DNA from: Ianthella basta
Taxonomy: Eukaryota > Porifera > Demospongiae > Verongiida > Ianthellidae
DNA: 64,000 nt
NCBI GenBank assembly: GCA_964019415.1
Contig: OZ025875.1
Span: 6,063,806 to 6,127,805 of the forward strand
Direction of reading: 5' to 3'
Both the position numbers and the translations under genes were made by a program. The notes under the pieces are model-generated. The model did no database searches. It saw only the letters and a list, made by a program, of their open reading frames with translations, and was not told the DNA's origin. Positions 23,013 through 32,929 of this stretch are shown piece after piece. Numbering within the stretch: the stretch's first letter is position 1; every line of letters begins with the position of its first letter.

Positions 23013-24548
23013 TGGATTGGGCCCCATTGTGGTTGGGTGCACCCTTCGACGTATGGTGGCAAAAGTGGCAAGCAGAGCTGTCCTGGAGCGTATGGGATCG
23101 CTATTGGCACCACTCCAGCTAGGATTCGGAACGTCCTTGGGAGCAGAAGCAGCAGTCCACTCCGCAAGGGTCTATCTCCACCACCTCCTCCCGGACCATG
23201 TCCTCCTCAAGCTCGACTTTAGGAATGCATTCAATAGCATTAGAAGAGATAAGGTGTTGGAAGCAGCAAGGGAAAGCATTCCTGAGCTTTTCCACTATGT
23301 CTTCTCCTGTTACTCCGCCCCATCTACCCTTTTCCTGCATGGGACAACCCTGCAATCTGCTGAGGGGGTTCAGCAAGGAGACCCTCTGGGACCCCTCCTC
23401 TTTTGCCTGACCATTCACCCTCTCATCACACCCCTGAAATCAGAATTCAGGGTTTTCTATCTGGATGATGGCACAATTGGAGGTGCCGAGGAAGAGGTGT
23501 TACGAGACCTACAGTACATTGAATGCCAGGCTGCCCACTTAGGTCTATTTCTGAACCATGCGAAGACAGAGCTCATTTGTGAAGAACCAGCTGGTGATCT
23601 TTTGCTGCAAGCAGCTCCAGACTTGTGTCAGGTGAAGCCTGAGAATGCCACCCTCCTTGGGGCCCCCATTGGTCAGCTGAAGTCCATCAATTCAGCAATT
23701 TCTAGTCGGCTGCAGGCCCTAAAGACCATGGGTTCCAGGTTGCCCCACTTCCACAGGCAGGATGCGCTTCTGCTGCTTAGGCAATCCTTCGCCATTCCTA
23801 AGATCCTGTACACCCTCAGAACTGCCCCATGCTGCATTTCACCGGTACTGGCCTCTTTTGACCAGGAGCTACGATCGATCCTCACTAGCATCTTGAATGT
23901 CAGCCTGGACGACCACTCAGCCTGGATACAAGCCACTCTTCCTGTTGGGGCTGGAGGTTTGGGGATCCGAAGGGCCACCCAGCTTGCCCCCTCCGCCTTT
24001 TTGGCATCTGCTGCTGGGTGCAAGGATCTTCTGAACCAGATCATCCCTAACAGGTTGAAAGGCACGCCCCCCCCCCATACACCCTGGAGGTTCGTAATGA
24101 GTGCAGTCTCCCATATGGTGTTGTCAACAAGAGAGGCAGGAGCGGTGGCGGCTGCAGCCGAGGCCAAGAAGACTGTAAAATACGCGGAGCTGGCTAGGAC
24201 TCACCATGTGGCCCCACTGGCGGTCGAGACATCTGGTGTGTTTGGCTCAGGGGCTCGCGAATTCTTCACTGAACTGGGCAGGCGGTTGATTCGAGTCACA
24301 GGGGATTTGATGTCCCGGTGCCACATGATCCAGCAGATATCAGTTGCCCTACAAAGAGGCAACGCTGCCTCGGTGCTGGGCACCATGGAACAATGTAATT
24401 TACTTGACAATTAATTACTATTCAGACATTGCATAGGTGGTGCTGTGCACTGCCTATTAATTACTTTGACTCTGTTATTAGTCATCACATCATTACAACA
24501 TTCTTTCCATCCTTAATTAATTTTGCCATAATAAAAAAAAAAAAAAAA
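23013..24548 (+). mobile_element. 5'-truncated LINE with poly-A tail and target-site duplication
   Basis: The insertion splits a receptor 3' module that is whole at 21085 (GCAAGCTGATAGACACACAAC). AGACACACA stands at 23004-23012 and again at 24548-24556, giving an 8-9 bp target-site duplication. The 3' end is a run of about 16 A. The element starts inside its coding region, as expected for incomplete target-primed reverse transcription. The RT family is related to R2-like non-LTR elements of marine invertebrates by my recollection, to be confirmed. Confidence 0.85.
23017..24414 (+). CDS. Non-LTR reverse transcriptase, truncated at the 5' end
   Basis: A continuous 465-codon frame without an ATG at its start (TTG at 23017), because the element is 5'-truncated. 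RT motifs are GPIVVGCTLRRMVAKVAS at the start, LKLDFRNAFNS (motif A), GVQQGDPLGPLLFC (motif B) and FYLDDGTIGG (motif C, both catalytic Asp present). The thumb follows, then GGLGIRRATQLAPSAFLASA. After RLKGTPPP the sequence jumps to VLSTREAGAVAAAAEAKK and the C-terminal block ETSGVFG...LGRRL...QRGNAASVLGTM. In relatives I remember, a region with a CCHC finger and restriction-like endonuclease lies between these parts, so an internal deletion seems likely. The frame is open, hence young, but the element is probably not autonomous. Confidence 0.8.
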   Translation: MGPIVVGCTLRRMVAKVASRAVLERMGSLLAPLQLGFGTSLGAEAAVHSARVYLHHLLPDHVLLKLDFRNAFNSIRRDKVLEAARESIPELFHYVFSCYSAPSTLFLHGTTLQSAEGVQQGDPLGPLLFCLTIHPLITPLKSEFRVFYLDDGTIGGAEEEVLRDLQYIECQAAHLGLFLNHAKTELICEEPAGDLLLQAAPDLCQVKPENATLLGAPIGQLKSINSAISSRLQALKTMGSRLPHFHRQDALLLLRQSFAIPKILYTLRTAPCCISPVLASFDQELRSILTSILNVSLDDHSAWIQATLPVGAGGLGIRRATQLAPSAFLASAAGCKDLLNQIIPNRLKGTPPPHTPWRFVMSAVSHMVLSTREAGAVAAAAEAKKTVKYAELARTHHVAPLAVETSGVFGSGAREFFTELGRRLIRVTGDLMSRCHMIQQISVALQRGNAASVLGTMEQCNLLDN

Positions 24549-24644
24549 GACACACAACTATACACGCAAACGTCATACTATGGGTATAGCATTGTGTACC
24601 TTGCATGAAAGTAAAAATGGAACAGCTGTATAGACACAAGAAGC

Positions 24645-25075
24645 TGACCCCCGCTACAAGGAAGAGGGATAACTTAGCCATCCCTTTCTGGTATTGTGTC
24701 CCATTGGTGACAGTGGTTCTTCCTTATGTAATATAGGTTGACAATGGGTACAATGATACTGACTGCCAGTGGTGTGAGCCTTCCAAAGATGGTCCATGTA
24801 GCGAAGAATGACTAACGAGCTTGTTGAATAATGGCACTGTTAGTATCAGGGAAACATGCAGGCCACACCGTGGACAAACTGGGCTTCATAGACGTAAGGA
24901 AGTGTGACATGGAGGCTTAAAATCATGGGCACAAACCACAAGCTAGATGATGACTGCAGCTGTGCACCAGCTAATGGTCTTCTTGCCAAACCTCACTATG
25001 GTCAAAATTGAAAATGAAAATGCTGCCAGATTCCATAGTCTTGCCACCACTCCTGTGGCAAAGCCCCACAGGTAC
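24645..25075 (-). pseudogene. 7TM receptor relic (TM3 to TM6)
   Basis: The minus-strand DNA matches TM3-TM6 of the family (GCCACACCGTGGACAAACTG in ECL2) but has several indels and stops, for instance around the TM5-TM6 loop. It is cut at 25076, where the duplicated segment shared with 21429 begins. Its last bases are now read as the C-tail of the next receptor. Confidence 0.8.
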
Positions 25076-26045
25076 AAGGTGTCTGATTTTCAGCAACAAG
25101 TCGCATGGTTAACGGATTTGATATTTCATGACGTTTGCACAATGAAAACTGCCCACAAGTGACAATCTTCTTGGCCTCTTCACGCACCGGCTTCAGAAAG
25201 GCCATGATGATGATGGGAGTGGGGAGGAGGGAGACAGCAATGCAGGCATAGGTGAGATACGCTCCTGTTGCTGCTGAGTTGATACTCAATAGGGCTGGAA
25301 GGATTTGACCCGCAAAGTTGATGCTGCCCCCCACTACGAGGAAGAGGGAGAACTTGGCAAACCCCTTTCTGTATTTAGTCCCTTCACTGACACTATTCAT
25401 TCTTATATAGCAGAGACAGACAATGGGTACAATGATACTGACTGCCAGTGGTGTGAGCCCTCTGAAAATGGTCCATGTAGCAAAGAAGGTGAATCGAGCT
25501 TGAGGGAAGATGGTGCTGCTGGTATTAGGGAAACAGGCCACACCGTGGACAAACTGTACTTCATAGACATAAGGAAGAATGATGTAGAGACTTATGATCA
25601 TGGGTGCAAACCAAAGGATAAAAGTGACAGCTGCAGCAGTGCACCAGCTGATGGTCTTCTTGCCAAACCTCACACCCCCCAGTACAGATAGGGCAAATGC
25701 TGCCAGGCTCCACAGTCTTACAACCGCTCCTGTGGCAAATCCCCACAGGTACACTCTACACAGGTACCGCGGTAAGGGAGAATGTGTCCTCACTGCTATA
25801 AGAACAGTAGCTGTGCACGCAACTAATATTGAAATCACTGCCACAAGAAGCCCCGCCAGCAGAAGGTTGATGAGGAAGAGGCGAACTGGTCTGGGAACTG
25901 CAGTGGCCATCAGGAGTGCTAAGATGGTGAATACAATCAGCAGACTGCCCACAACTATTGCCATAGCCAATAGTATAGAGTAAGCCATGAAGCTGGGGCT
26001 GTTGAGGGAAGTGTCATTCTCTGGTGGAAATGTGGAATTGTCCAT
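25002..26045 (-). CDS. 7TM class A-like receptor with chimeric C-tail
   Basis: 347 residues, a near copy of the receptor at 21412. Differences include VISILVACTA in TM2-ECL1 and GVACFPNTSSTIFPQARF in ECL2. The frame passes the duplication border and continues into the neighbouring receptor relic read out of phase, so the tail ends CTCGALPQEWWQDYGIWQHF plus a few residues instead of GTGTF. Stable expression of that tail is uncertain. The start is MDNSTFPPENDTS. Confidence 0.85.
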   Translation of the reverse strand: MDNSTFPPENDTSLNSPSFMAYSILLAMAIVVGSLLIVFTILALLMATAVPRPVRLFLINLLLAGLLVAVISILVACTATVLIAVRTHSPLPRYLCRVYLWGFATGAVVRLWSLAAFALSVLGGVRFGKKTISWCTAAAVTFILWFAPMIISLYIILPYVYEVQFVHGVACFPNTSSTIFPQARFTFFATWTIFRGLTPLAVSIIVPIVCLCYIRMNSVSEGTKYRKGFAKFSLFLVVGGSINFAGQILPALLSINSAATGAYLTYACIAVSLLPTPIIIMAFLKPVREEAKKIVTCGQFSLCKRHEISNPLTMRLVAENQTPCTCGALPQEWWQDYGIWQHFHFQF

Positions 26046-26117
26046 ACTTGTACATAAGAGAGTCCACTAAACTGTGTACACTTTGAAGGCTATGTAGCTA
26101 TACCAGTTAGCCAATTC
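25076..26117. repeat. Duplicated receptor segment, copy 2
   Basis: Counterpart of 21429-22470. Its left edge abuts the receptor relic at 24645-25075. Confidence 0.85.
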
Positions 26118-26123
26118 TTTATA
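26117..26123 (-). promoter_or_regulatory. TATA element
   Basis: TATAAAG on the minus strand, 72-78 bp before the ATG at 26045. Confidence 0.5.
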
Positions 26124-27280
26124 CTTCCTCCTGTGTGATATGTACGCATGTACACCACATAGACCTACTCCCTCCAATCCTCAATGGTAGCCAGATTTCC
26201 TCTCACCTAGTCCAAATACACTTCACCATTCAGTCCTTTCATGATGCCAAGGACCATTCAGTAGGTAAAGTGACTAAATGAAACAGTGTCAATGATAATT
26301 TATTTATGCATGTACTGCAGAACTCTTCCCGCTGAGTTGTCTGAATACATATAATGGAAGCATTGAAGTGCACACTGAATGGTGATTCGTGCATAATGCA
26401 ATTTATAATATAAATAACACAGAAGTCATGCATGCAATGCAAAATCACTCTGATCACACCTAGAGTCTTCCAGTGGCATGCAGGCTCATTTAACAGTACA
26501 GTGATGTCCAAGGAGTTGATGAGTTTGAGGGAAGCTCATTGATCAATGCACTAAGTTGTACAATCATGCACATTAATAATACAGTACAAACATTAGCAAT
26601 ATTTAAAGACTGATAACATTATAATATTATGACTGCATGCAGGAAACATGACAATGAAAGCATAACTGTTACATGTTGTTCAACTGTCCGTATTTTTACA
26701 TAATAATCATCTTATACTCTCCAATGCACCTCCCACCTTGTGATCACAGTGTTGAGACTTGAAGAGGACATATCTGAAGCAGACATGCATTTTAGCTTGT
26801 TACCTTCCTTGCACAACCATTCACCATTAGCTACAGGTGCAGTTATAACTCTGGCAATTATACATTCTAGAGGAGGACTTTAAAGAGAGGTTCCTGAATA
26901 TGCAGAATACGTCTATAGTACTGGCACCAGCATTTGTCATGGTTTCTTGCTTCATACAACTTCAGAATATGTATACTCTATGCTACGTCTCAACAAGGAC
27001 GTCACACTCAGTTTTATATTATGCATGCTGCCAGAAAACCAGCATATATAAAATACAGGCAGGTTCCCTGTTCACGCCTAACAATCCTGTATAATGTACA
27101 CATGAACAATTGTTATGATATTATTTGTATGTACGTACATTACTAAGCTGGTCTCAGACTGAGTGCTGACTGAGTGTGTATATACGGGCGTCCACTGCAC
27201 TGCACCCAACTAGTGGCTGGTCAACTCTTTGTGGTATGTCCCACATCACCTCACATCCTCATTGTTCTGGAATTCCGGTT
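26124..27280. other. Gene-free stretch
   Basis: No coding region, RNA gene or known repeat is recognised. Confidence 0.45.
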
Positions 27281-27520
27281 TGAACCATTTGGTCCTTGGA
27301 CAGTAAAGAGGAATACCACCACCACCACACAGTGCAAGTTATACAATATGTGTACCCAGTATATGCACCAGCGCAGCAGGAAAAACAGTGCCAGTGCAAG
27401 TTACATAGGGTCACCACATCCAATGCAAGTAGAGTATTTGCATTAGATGCTGGAAGGATGAACACCACCAGTGCAGGTTCTGATGGTAGCCACCACATGT
27501 GCCAGTAGGTTTTGGCACAT
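27280..27520. repeat. CACCAC-rich dispersed repeat, second copy
   Basis: It shares ordered words with 5120-5470 (CAGTGCAAGTTACATAGGGT, AGTAGAGTATTTG, TGCTGGAAGG, CACCACCAGTGCA). The class is unknown. Confidence 0.5.
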
Positions 27521-27589
27521 GATATTATAGAGGCTCGTTGCTACGGTTTTCAAATGATCAGTAGTGATAATGAGCAATCACGTAGCAGA

Positions 27590-27773
27590 CAGATGGAATA
27601 ATTGCAAAAATGTACGACGTTTCGACCACGAAGGTCTTCGTCAGGTACAAAACTAAAATAGACAAGCAAGAACCCATTGAATTGAACCCAGGACCAGTGC
27701 ATGCAGTAGTGGTTCAGGACTAAATGTGCAAGTACAGTGTTTACGCCATTGGATGGTAGAAAAGGACCACTAC
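27590..27773 (-). mobile_element. SINE-like element with pol III B-box and hammerhead ribozyme
   Basis: On the minus strand a B-box-like GGTTCAATTC (27679-27688, in the context CTGGTCCTGGGTTCAATTC) is followed about 40 nt later by a complete hammerhead motif (27611-27649). A clear A-box is not seen. The element abuts the point at 27774 where a receptor gene is cut off in TM3. SINE-like elements that join a pol III promoter and a hammerhead are known from schistosomes (Sm-alpha). Borders and family are inferred. Confidence 0.45.
27611..27649 (-). ncRNA. Hammerhead ribozyme, minimal type I
   Basis: Reading 5' to 3' on the minus strand: TGTAC (stem I), CTGACGA (the invariant CUGANGA core, 27638-27644), a GACC/GGTC stem II with loop TTCGT (27624-27636), GAAA, CGTC with the GUC cleavage triplet, then GTACA closing stem I (27611-27615). 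All conserved core positions are present. Stem III is just ACGU, which is self-complementary, as in the dimer-forming hammerheads of Penelope-like elements and retrozymes. Confidence 0.75.
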
Positions 27774-28074
27774 CAAGGTACACTCTACACAGGTACCGCG
27801 GTAAGGGTGAATGGGTGCTCACTGCTATAAGGATGGTAGCTGTGCACACCATAAACATCGAACTCACTGCCACGAGAAGCCCTGCCAGCAGAAGGTTGAT
27901 GAGGAAGAGGCGAACTGGTCTGGGAACTGCAGTGGCCATCAGGAGCGCTAAGATGGTGAATACAATCAGCAGACTGCCCACAACTATTGCCATAGCCAGC
28001 AGTATAGAGTAGGCCATGAAGCTGGGGCTGTTGAGGGAAGTGTCATTCTCTGGTGGAAATGTGGAATTGTCCAT
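27774..28074 (-). pseudogene. 7TM receptor 5' fragment (N-terminus to start of TM3)
   Basis: MDNSTFPPENDTSLNS through TM1 and TM2 to YLCRVYL is uninterrupted and very close to the receptors at 21412 and 25002. Homology stops abruptly at 27774 at the SINE-like element, and the frame continues into unrelated DNA to about 27550. The remaining five helices are missing downstream, so this is a truncated gene. Its TM1-TM2 block is unspoiled, which suggests a recent event. Confidence 0.85.
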
Positions 28075-28151
28075 ACTCGGTGCACGCATGTAGTCCACTA
28101 TGCTGTGTACAGCCTCAAATAGCCTGTCTGTTCCTTCCATTATCAGTTTTT

Positions 28152-28157
28152 ACTATA
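28152..28157 (-). promoter_or_regulatory. TATA-like element
   Basis: TATAGT, 78-83 bp before the MDNS start at 28074. Its position matches that of the intact paralogues. Confidence 0.3.
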
Positions 28158-28683
28158 ATTATATTAAAAGTGAAAACAGCTTTCTTGCTGTAATAGCTCG
28201 CTCTATCTACATTCAGATCTATTGCCTATGCATAAATATACGACATTGGGCATACACCTACTGCATGTATGTACCTAAAAGGGAGATATTCTCACCACGC
28301 CATTTTTGATTCACCTATAACAATAAACACATACATAAATGTGCTTGTGATGAAGACATGCATTGACTGCATGTTGTTTGTCTTTTGGAAAGAACTGTAC
28401 ATGGAATTTTCAACTGCAAAAGCTCTATAGGAGGCATATTGAGTAGTCTCACAAAATGACTTGTAGACGAAAATGGCCACTGTCACCGTACCACAATAAC
28501 CTGCACTTGTTGAATAGCTGTAAAAGACCGAATGTTTGAACAGCTGCTATGCTACAGCATGCACATAGTATTTTCAGTTCAAATCATCTACAAGCCCTAT
28601 AATGCTATGCTATAATTGCAATAATGTTGCGCTACATGCAAAGACGTGCAGTACAGAAACATTATTGGGGTTAACATATATAC
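28158..28683. other. Gene-free stretch
   Basis: Nothing recognisable is seen. Confidence 0.4.
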
Positions 28684-29649
28684 TTAGATCTTTGTGTCCA
28701 TTGATTGAATGCCATCGGTGCTTATGGTACTTTCCAATGGCCTTGTGTGCACCTGTCCACAAGTCACAATCTTTTTGACCTGCTCTTGCGCTGGCTTCAG
28801 GAAGGCCATGATGATGATGGGAGTGGGAAGGAGGGAGACTACTGCAGAGCCGTAGCTGAGATACACTCCTGGTGCTGCTGAGTTGAAACTAAATAGGGCT
28901 GGAAGGATTTGACCTGCAAAGTTGATGAAGCCCCCCACTACAAGGAAGAGGGAGAGCTTGGCCATTGCCTTTCTGTACTGTGTCCCTTCAGTGACAACAT
29001 TCTTGCTGATATAACAGAGGCAGACAATGGGCACAATGATGCTGACAAGGACAGGTGTGAGCCCTCCAAAGATGGTCCATGTAGCTAAGAAAACATAACG
29101 AGCTTGACGAATAATGGTACTGTTAGTATCAGGGAAACAGGCCACACCGTGGACAAACTGGGCTTCATAGACATAAGGAAGTATGACATAGAGGCTTAAA
29201 ATCATGGGCACAAGCCACAGGATAGGAATGATGACTGCAGCTGTACACCAGTTAATGGTCTTCTTGCCGAACCTCACTATGGCCAGAATTGAAAATGAAA
29301 ATGCTGCCAGACTCCACAGTCTTGCTATCACTCCTGTGGCAAAACTCCACAGGTACATTCTGCATAGGTACCGTGGTGAGGGGGAATGTGTGCTCACTGC
29401 TATAAGGACAGTAGCAGTGCACATCATAAACATCAAACTCACTGCCACGAGAAGCCCTGCCAGCAGAAGGTTGATGAGGAACAGGCGAACTAACCTGGGA
29501 ATTGATGTGGCCATCAGGAGTGCTAAGATAGTGAATACAATCAGGGCACCGGCCACAGCTGTTGTCAAAGCTAACAGAATGGAGTAGGCCATGAAGCCGG
29601 GGCTGTTGAGGGAAGTGTCAATTGCTGATGAGGTGGTAGAGTTGTTCAT
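28684..29649 (-). CDS. 7TM class A-like receptor with ancestral-type DTKI tail
   Basis: 321 residues, intact. The N-terminus is MNNSTTSSAIDTSLNS with a single clear sequon. TM1 ends ATSIPRLVRLF, with L where most have P. TM3 is TGVIARLWSLAAFSFSILA. ECL2 is GVACFPDTNSTII. The loop between TM5 and TM6 is CYISKNVVTEGTQYRKAMA. The C-tail is CGQVHTRPLESTISTDGIQS then MDTKI. The DNA for this tail survives as non-coding sequence behind A- and C-type genes, which makes this tail a likely ancestral form. Confidence 0.85.
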   Translation of the reverse strand: MNNSTTSSAIDTSLNSPGFMAYSILLALTTAVAGALIVFTILALLMATSIPRLVRLFLINLLLAGLLVAVSLMFMMCTATVLIAVSTHSPSPRYLCRMYLWSFATGVIARLWSLAAFSFSILAIVRFGKKTINWCTAAVIIPILWLVPMILSLYVILPYVYEAQFVHGVACFPDTNSTIIRQARYVFLATWTIFGGLTPVLVSIIVPIVCLCYISKNVVTEGTQYRKAMAKLSLFLVVGGFINFAGQILPALFSFNSAAPGVYLSYGSAVVSLLPTPIIIMAFLKPAQEQVKKIVTCGQVHTRPLESTISTDGIQSMDTKI

Positions 29650-29729
29650 ACTGGTGTTCGTGTGAATATCTCAAGCTCTATACTGTGTCTTTTCTCTTGC
29701 TTCAACTGACGCTTTCAAAGAGGGCAATA

Positions 29730-29735
29730 GTTATA
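29730..29735 (-). promoter_or_regulatory. TATA element
   Basis: TATAAC, 81-86 bp before the ATG at 29649. Confidence 0.45.
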
Positions 29736-29769
29736 CAGGTTTGGGTGTGTGGCAGAATGCGAGCCCTCT

Positions 29770-29779
29770 CCATATAAGG
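29770..29779. promoter_or_regulatory. CArG-box-like site CCATATAAGG
   Basis: An exact CC(A/T)6GG match 121-130 bp before the ATG, about 35 bp upstream of the TATA element, inside the conserved block CCTCTCC...GAGAGAA. Confidence 0.45.
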
Positions 29780-30446
29780 AGAGAGAACCTTGTACCTGCT
29801 ATTGTTGCCTGCTTACCGCATGGTTAACTACATGGCAAAGTTTATACACAAACATAACCTACACAGCTGCTCAGACAATTATGTATTCCTTACAAGGTTA
29901 CCAATACAATACTGTTATGAAATGCCTTCCCAAGTATCACAGCACCCTTACATACATAGACAAGCCTCTAGTCCCTACTTAGTTATCTGTGCCCTATAGC
30001 TGTGTACCTACGCATGGGTGACATAATAACAGAGTGGGCTACAACAGCCAGACTATAATAATATTTGTATTGGCAGTTGAGAATATGGCAGTTGAGTTTT
30101 CATAAAGGAACCTTTGCCGTTAATATCATCAGCACACTATGAATATCATTACTGTATTAGATTTGAGTCTGCCCTCAACCCATTTACATATTTGTATACA
30201 AGACACTCAAGGAGTGTGCTCATGCAGTTACAGCTGTTACTAAGTTGAGACCCGGTGCCCCTGTCTCCATAGCTACCGCAACATTATTTCTTCCTCAGTG
30301 TGTCCAGTGAAGGCCTGTGTTGTCCATATATATATGGAAGGTCTGAAGATGGTCTTGCAGAACTAGGTCACAACTCTGGGGCTCACACCAGAGTTGTGGC
30401 AACATGTCCTGTCCTGCAAGGCTTATAGGTGGGACCCACACTGCAA
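29780..30446. other. Gene-free stretch with a short hairpin
   Basis: At 30369-30398 an 11-bp perfect stem (CACAACTCTGG / CCAGAGTTGTG) encloses an 8-nt loop. Nothing else is recognised. Confidence 0.4.
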
Positions 30447-30569
30447 CATGTGGGAAGAGTATACATACAGAGTGACATTGTCAGTCAGTTACACTCCTAA
30501 AAGTTAACAGCCTCAACATTCCAACCTCAAATATATATGGGAACAGAATGGGCTTCTTATGAATCTTTT

Positions 30570-30638
<69 letters not shown>

Positions 30639-30650
30639 CGTGTGCATGTG

Positions 30651-30722
<72 letters not shown>

Positions 30723-30819
30723 GTGTGTTGTGTGTGTGTGTGTCAGTGAGTGTGTGTGTGTGCATTTGTGTGGGGGAAGACTGTACATACAGAGTGACAA
30801 TGTCAGTCAGTTACACTCC
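30447..30819. repeat. TG microsatellite bracketed by direct repeats
   Basis: (TG)n with interruptions from about 30570 to 30760. The 36-bp flanks 30462-30497 and 30784-30819 are direct repeats with one or two differences (core CAGAGTGACA..GTCAGTCAG). Confidence 0.9.
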
Positions 30820-31645
30820 CTAATGTATTGCATTACTGTATGATTGTAGTATTAACACTTTCACATGGAGTATACAATAACTGTACACACAAATACATGT
30901 AGTATAAAAGCAGATAACGACCTGCATATCATGGCTGCATGCATGCCTGAGTACATAACTAATATATAGAATTACCTTACGGCCATTCTAAAGTAATTGG
31001 GCTGCATCCGTTGTCATTCTTTTCACCATATCAGTTTCCAGTACACAAAATGCCCTCCATTCATGCCTACAAATTGCTTGCATGCCTCACGTACTGTGCA
31101 CCACAGCTAGAACTGTATATAATGTATATTATAATAGGGTGTACAGTGCTATAGTATAATTAATACTTATATATATTTCAGTTTGTTTGTTTGTTTGTTC
31201 GTTCGCGATTCGGGCAAAAGCTACTGCACAGGGCGCCACCAAACTCTCAGACATTATAAACTAGGGCTCTAGAAGTGTCCTCCATGGGTTGAAATCACCC
31301 ATGGCCAGCTTGCAGTTCCTGAAGAGATATCCTTCAATTCACACAAAAAGCATACCAATAGTAGCTGAGTAAAGGGACTATAAATTTGCTGTATCCTACG
31401 TATATATCACAACTGCAGTAGGTGTGAGTGACATGCAAGAAATGAACACTTGTCACAGCCCAGTCGGTGATTTGGACCATGCCATGCCATGCCATACCAT
31501 ACTGTGTCATGCCATACCAAATAAGCAAGTTTTCATATACTGTAGCTATTGAAAAGATCCTTAGGGCAAGAAGTGCAATATTATGCAGAATAGTGTTGGC
31601 ATGAGTGCGATATACTAATGGAAGTATATACAACTTGCTGATATC
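30820..31645. other. Gene-free stretch with (TTTG)n repeat and start of the B' 3' module
   Basis: At 31183-31330 is the (TTTG)n-led dispersed repeat. From about 31480 the DNA matches 40336-40700 and 55516-55885. Here the CCATAC-type pentanucleotide array is only about 40 bp. Confidence 0.5.
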
Positions 31646-31903
31646 ATGAGTACATACTGTATATTCCATATGTATAATACACTGTGGTGGATATGTGTGT
31701 ATACCACCTGTTATGGTAAAGTGGACAGAACTTTGTCAACATTCAATAACTCAAACACAGGACTGCTAAAGAGTGAGAGGTACAGGGACATGTACACAGT
31801 TGGTGAAATAGCTGCATGCACACAGGTAAGTCTATTCCTTCTTGATATTTGTGTCTATTGCTTGACTACTGTCAGTGCTTGTGATTCTTTACTGTGTAAC
31901 AGC

Positions 31904-32821
31904 TTATCTATGCAGCCAACTACAAGTGATAATTTTCTTGACCTGTTCTCGCACAGGTTTCAAGTAGACCATGATGATGATGGGAGTGGGGAGGAGGGAG
32001 ACAGTAGCAGAGCCATAACCTAGATACACTCCAGGTGCTTCTGAGTTGAAACTCAGTAGGGCTGGGAGGGCCTGACCTGCAAAGTTGATGCCACCACCAA
32101 CCACAAGGAAGAGGGAGAGCTTGGCCATTGCCCTTCGGTACTTTGTCCCTTCTGTGACAATGTTCTTTCGTACGTAACAGAGACAGACAATGGGTACAAC
32201 AATGTTGACTGTCAGTGGTGTGAGCCCTCCAAAGATGGCTAGCACGGTAAAGAAAGTGTGACGAGCTTGAATGATGATGGTGTTCTCTCTATCAGGGAAG
32301 CAGACCACACCGTGGACAAACTGCACTTCATAGACGTAATGAATAAAGACACAGATGCTTACGATCATGGGTCCTAGCCACAAGATAGAAATGATAACTG
32401 CAGCACAATGTAAGCTGATGGTCTTCTTGCCAAACCTCAGAATGGCCAAGATTGTGAACGAAAATGCAGCAAGGCTCCACAGTTGTGTTGCCGTACTTGT
32501 GACAAAGCCCCACAGGTACACTCTACACATGTACAGGTGAAGTGGTCCGGGGTGAAGTGCACTCATATTGATGAAGGCAATAGAAGTGATGTCTATCATC
32601 ACTAAACTTGCTGCCGTTTGAAGCCCTGCTATCAGAAAGTTGATGAGGAAGAGACGAACTGGTCTGGGAACTGAGGTGGCCATCAGGAGTGCTATGATGG
32701 TGAATCCAGTCATCACACAAGCCACAACTGTTGCTATGGTCAGCACAATACTGTAGGCCATGAAGCCAGGGCTGTTGAGTGAAGTGTCATTTGCTGGCAG
32801 AGAGGCAGTGGAGTTGTCCAT
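31904..32821 (-). CDS. 7TM class A-like receptor, B' type, short tail
   Basis: 305 residues, intact, from MDNSTASLPANDTS. B-type marks are MIDITSIAFINMSALHPG in TM2-ECL1 (an extra NMS sequon) and KKTISLHCAAVIISI in TM4. ECL1 is two to three residues longer than in sisters (LHLYMCRV). TM3 has TATQLWSL with Q in place of the common R. ECL2 is GVVCFPDRENTII. The tail stops at CSWLHR because AGA TAA replaces the AGAAGA seen in relatives, which removes about five residues. Confidence 0.85.
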   Translation of the reverse strand: MDNSTASLPANDTSLNSPGFMAYSIVLTIATVVACVMTGFTIIALLMATSVPRPVRLFLINFLIAGLQTAASLVMIDITSIAFINMSALHPGPLHLYMCRVYLWGFVTSTATQLWSLAAFSFTILAILRFGKKTISLHCAAVIISILWLGPMIVSICVFIHYVYEVQFVHGVVCFPDRENTIIIQARHTFFTVLAIFGGLTPLTVNIVVPIVCLCYVRKNIVTEGTKYRRAMAKLSLFLVVGGGINFAGQALPALLSFNSEAPGVYLGYGSATVSLLPTPIIIMVYLKPVREQVKKIITCSWLHR

Positions 32822-32890
32822 AATGGTATATATACATGTGAAGAATGTAAGTTCTACACTGTATACTCTCCCTCAAAGAGGGCAATGGTT

Positions 32891-32896
32891 CTTATA
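32891..32896 (-). promoter_or_regulatory. TATA element
   Basis: TATAAG, 70-75 bp before the ATG at 32821, in the conserved context CACCTGTATAAGAACCATTG. Confidence 0.55.
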
Positions 32897-32929
32897 CAGG
32901 TGTGAGTGTGCACCAGAATGTCAGCCTCT

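Noticed and set aside
31815-31920. Plus-strand GTAAGT donor and TATGCAG acceptor suggesting an intron
   Set aside because: The acceptor side is the reverse complement of a receptor C-tail and no plus-strand coding exon flanks it.
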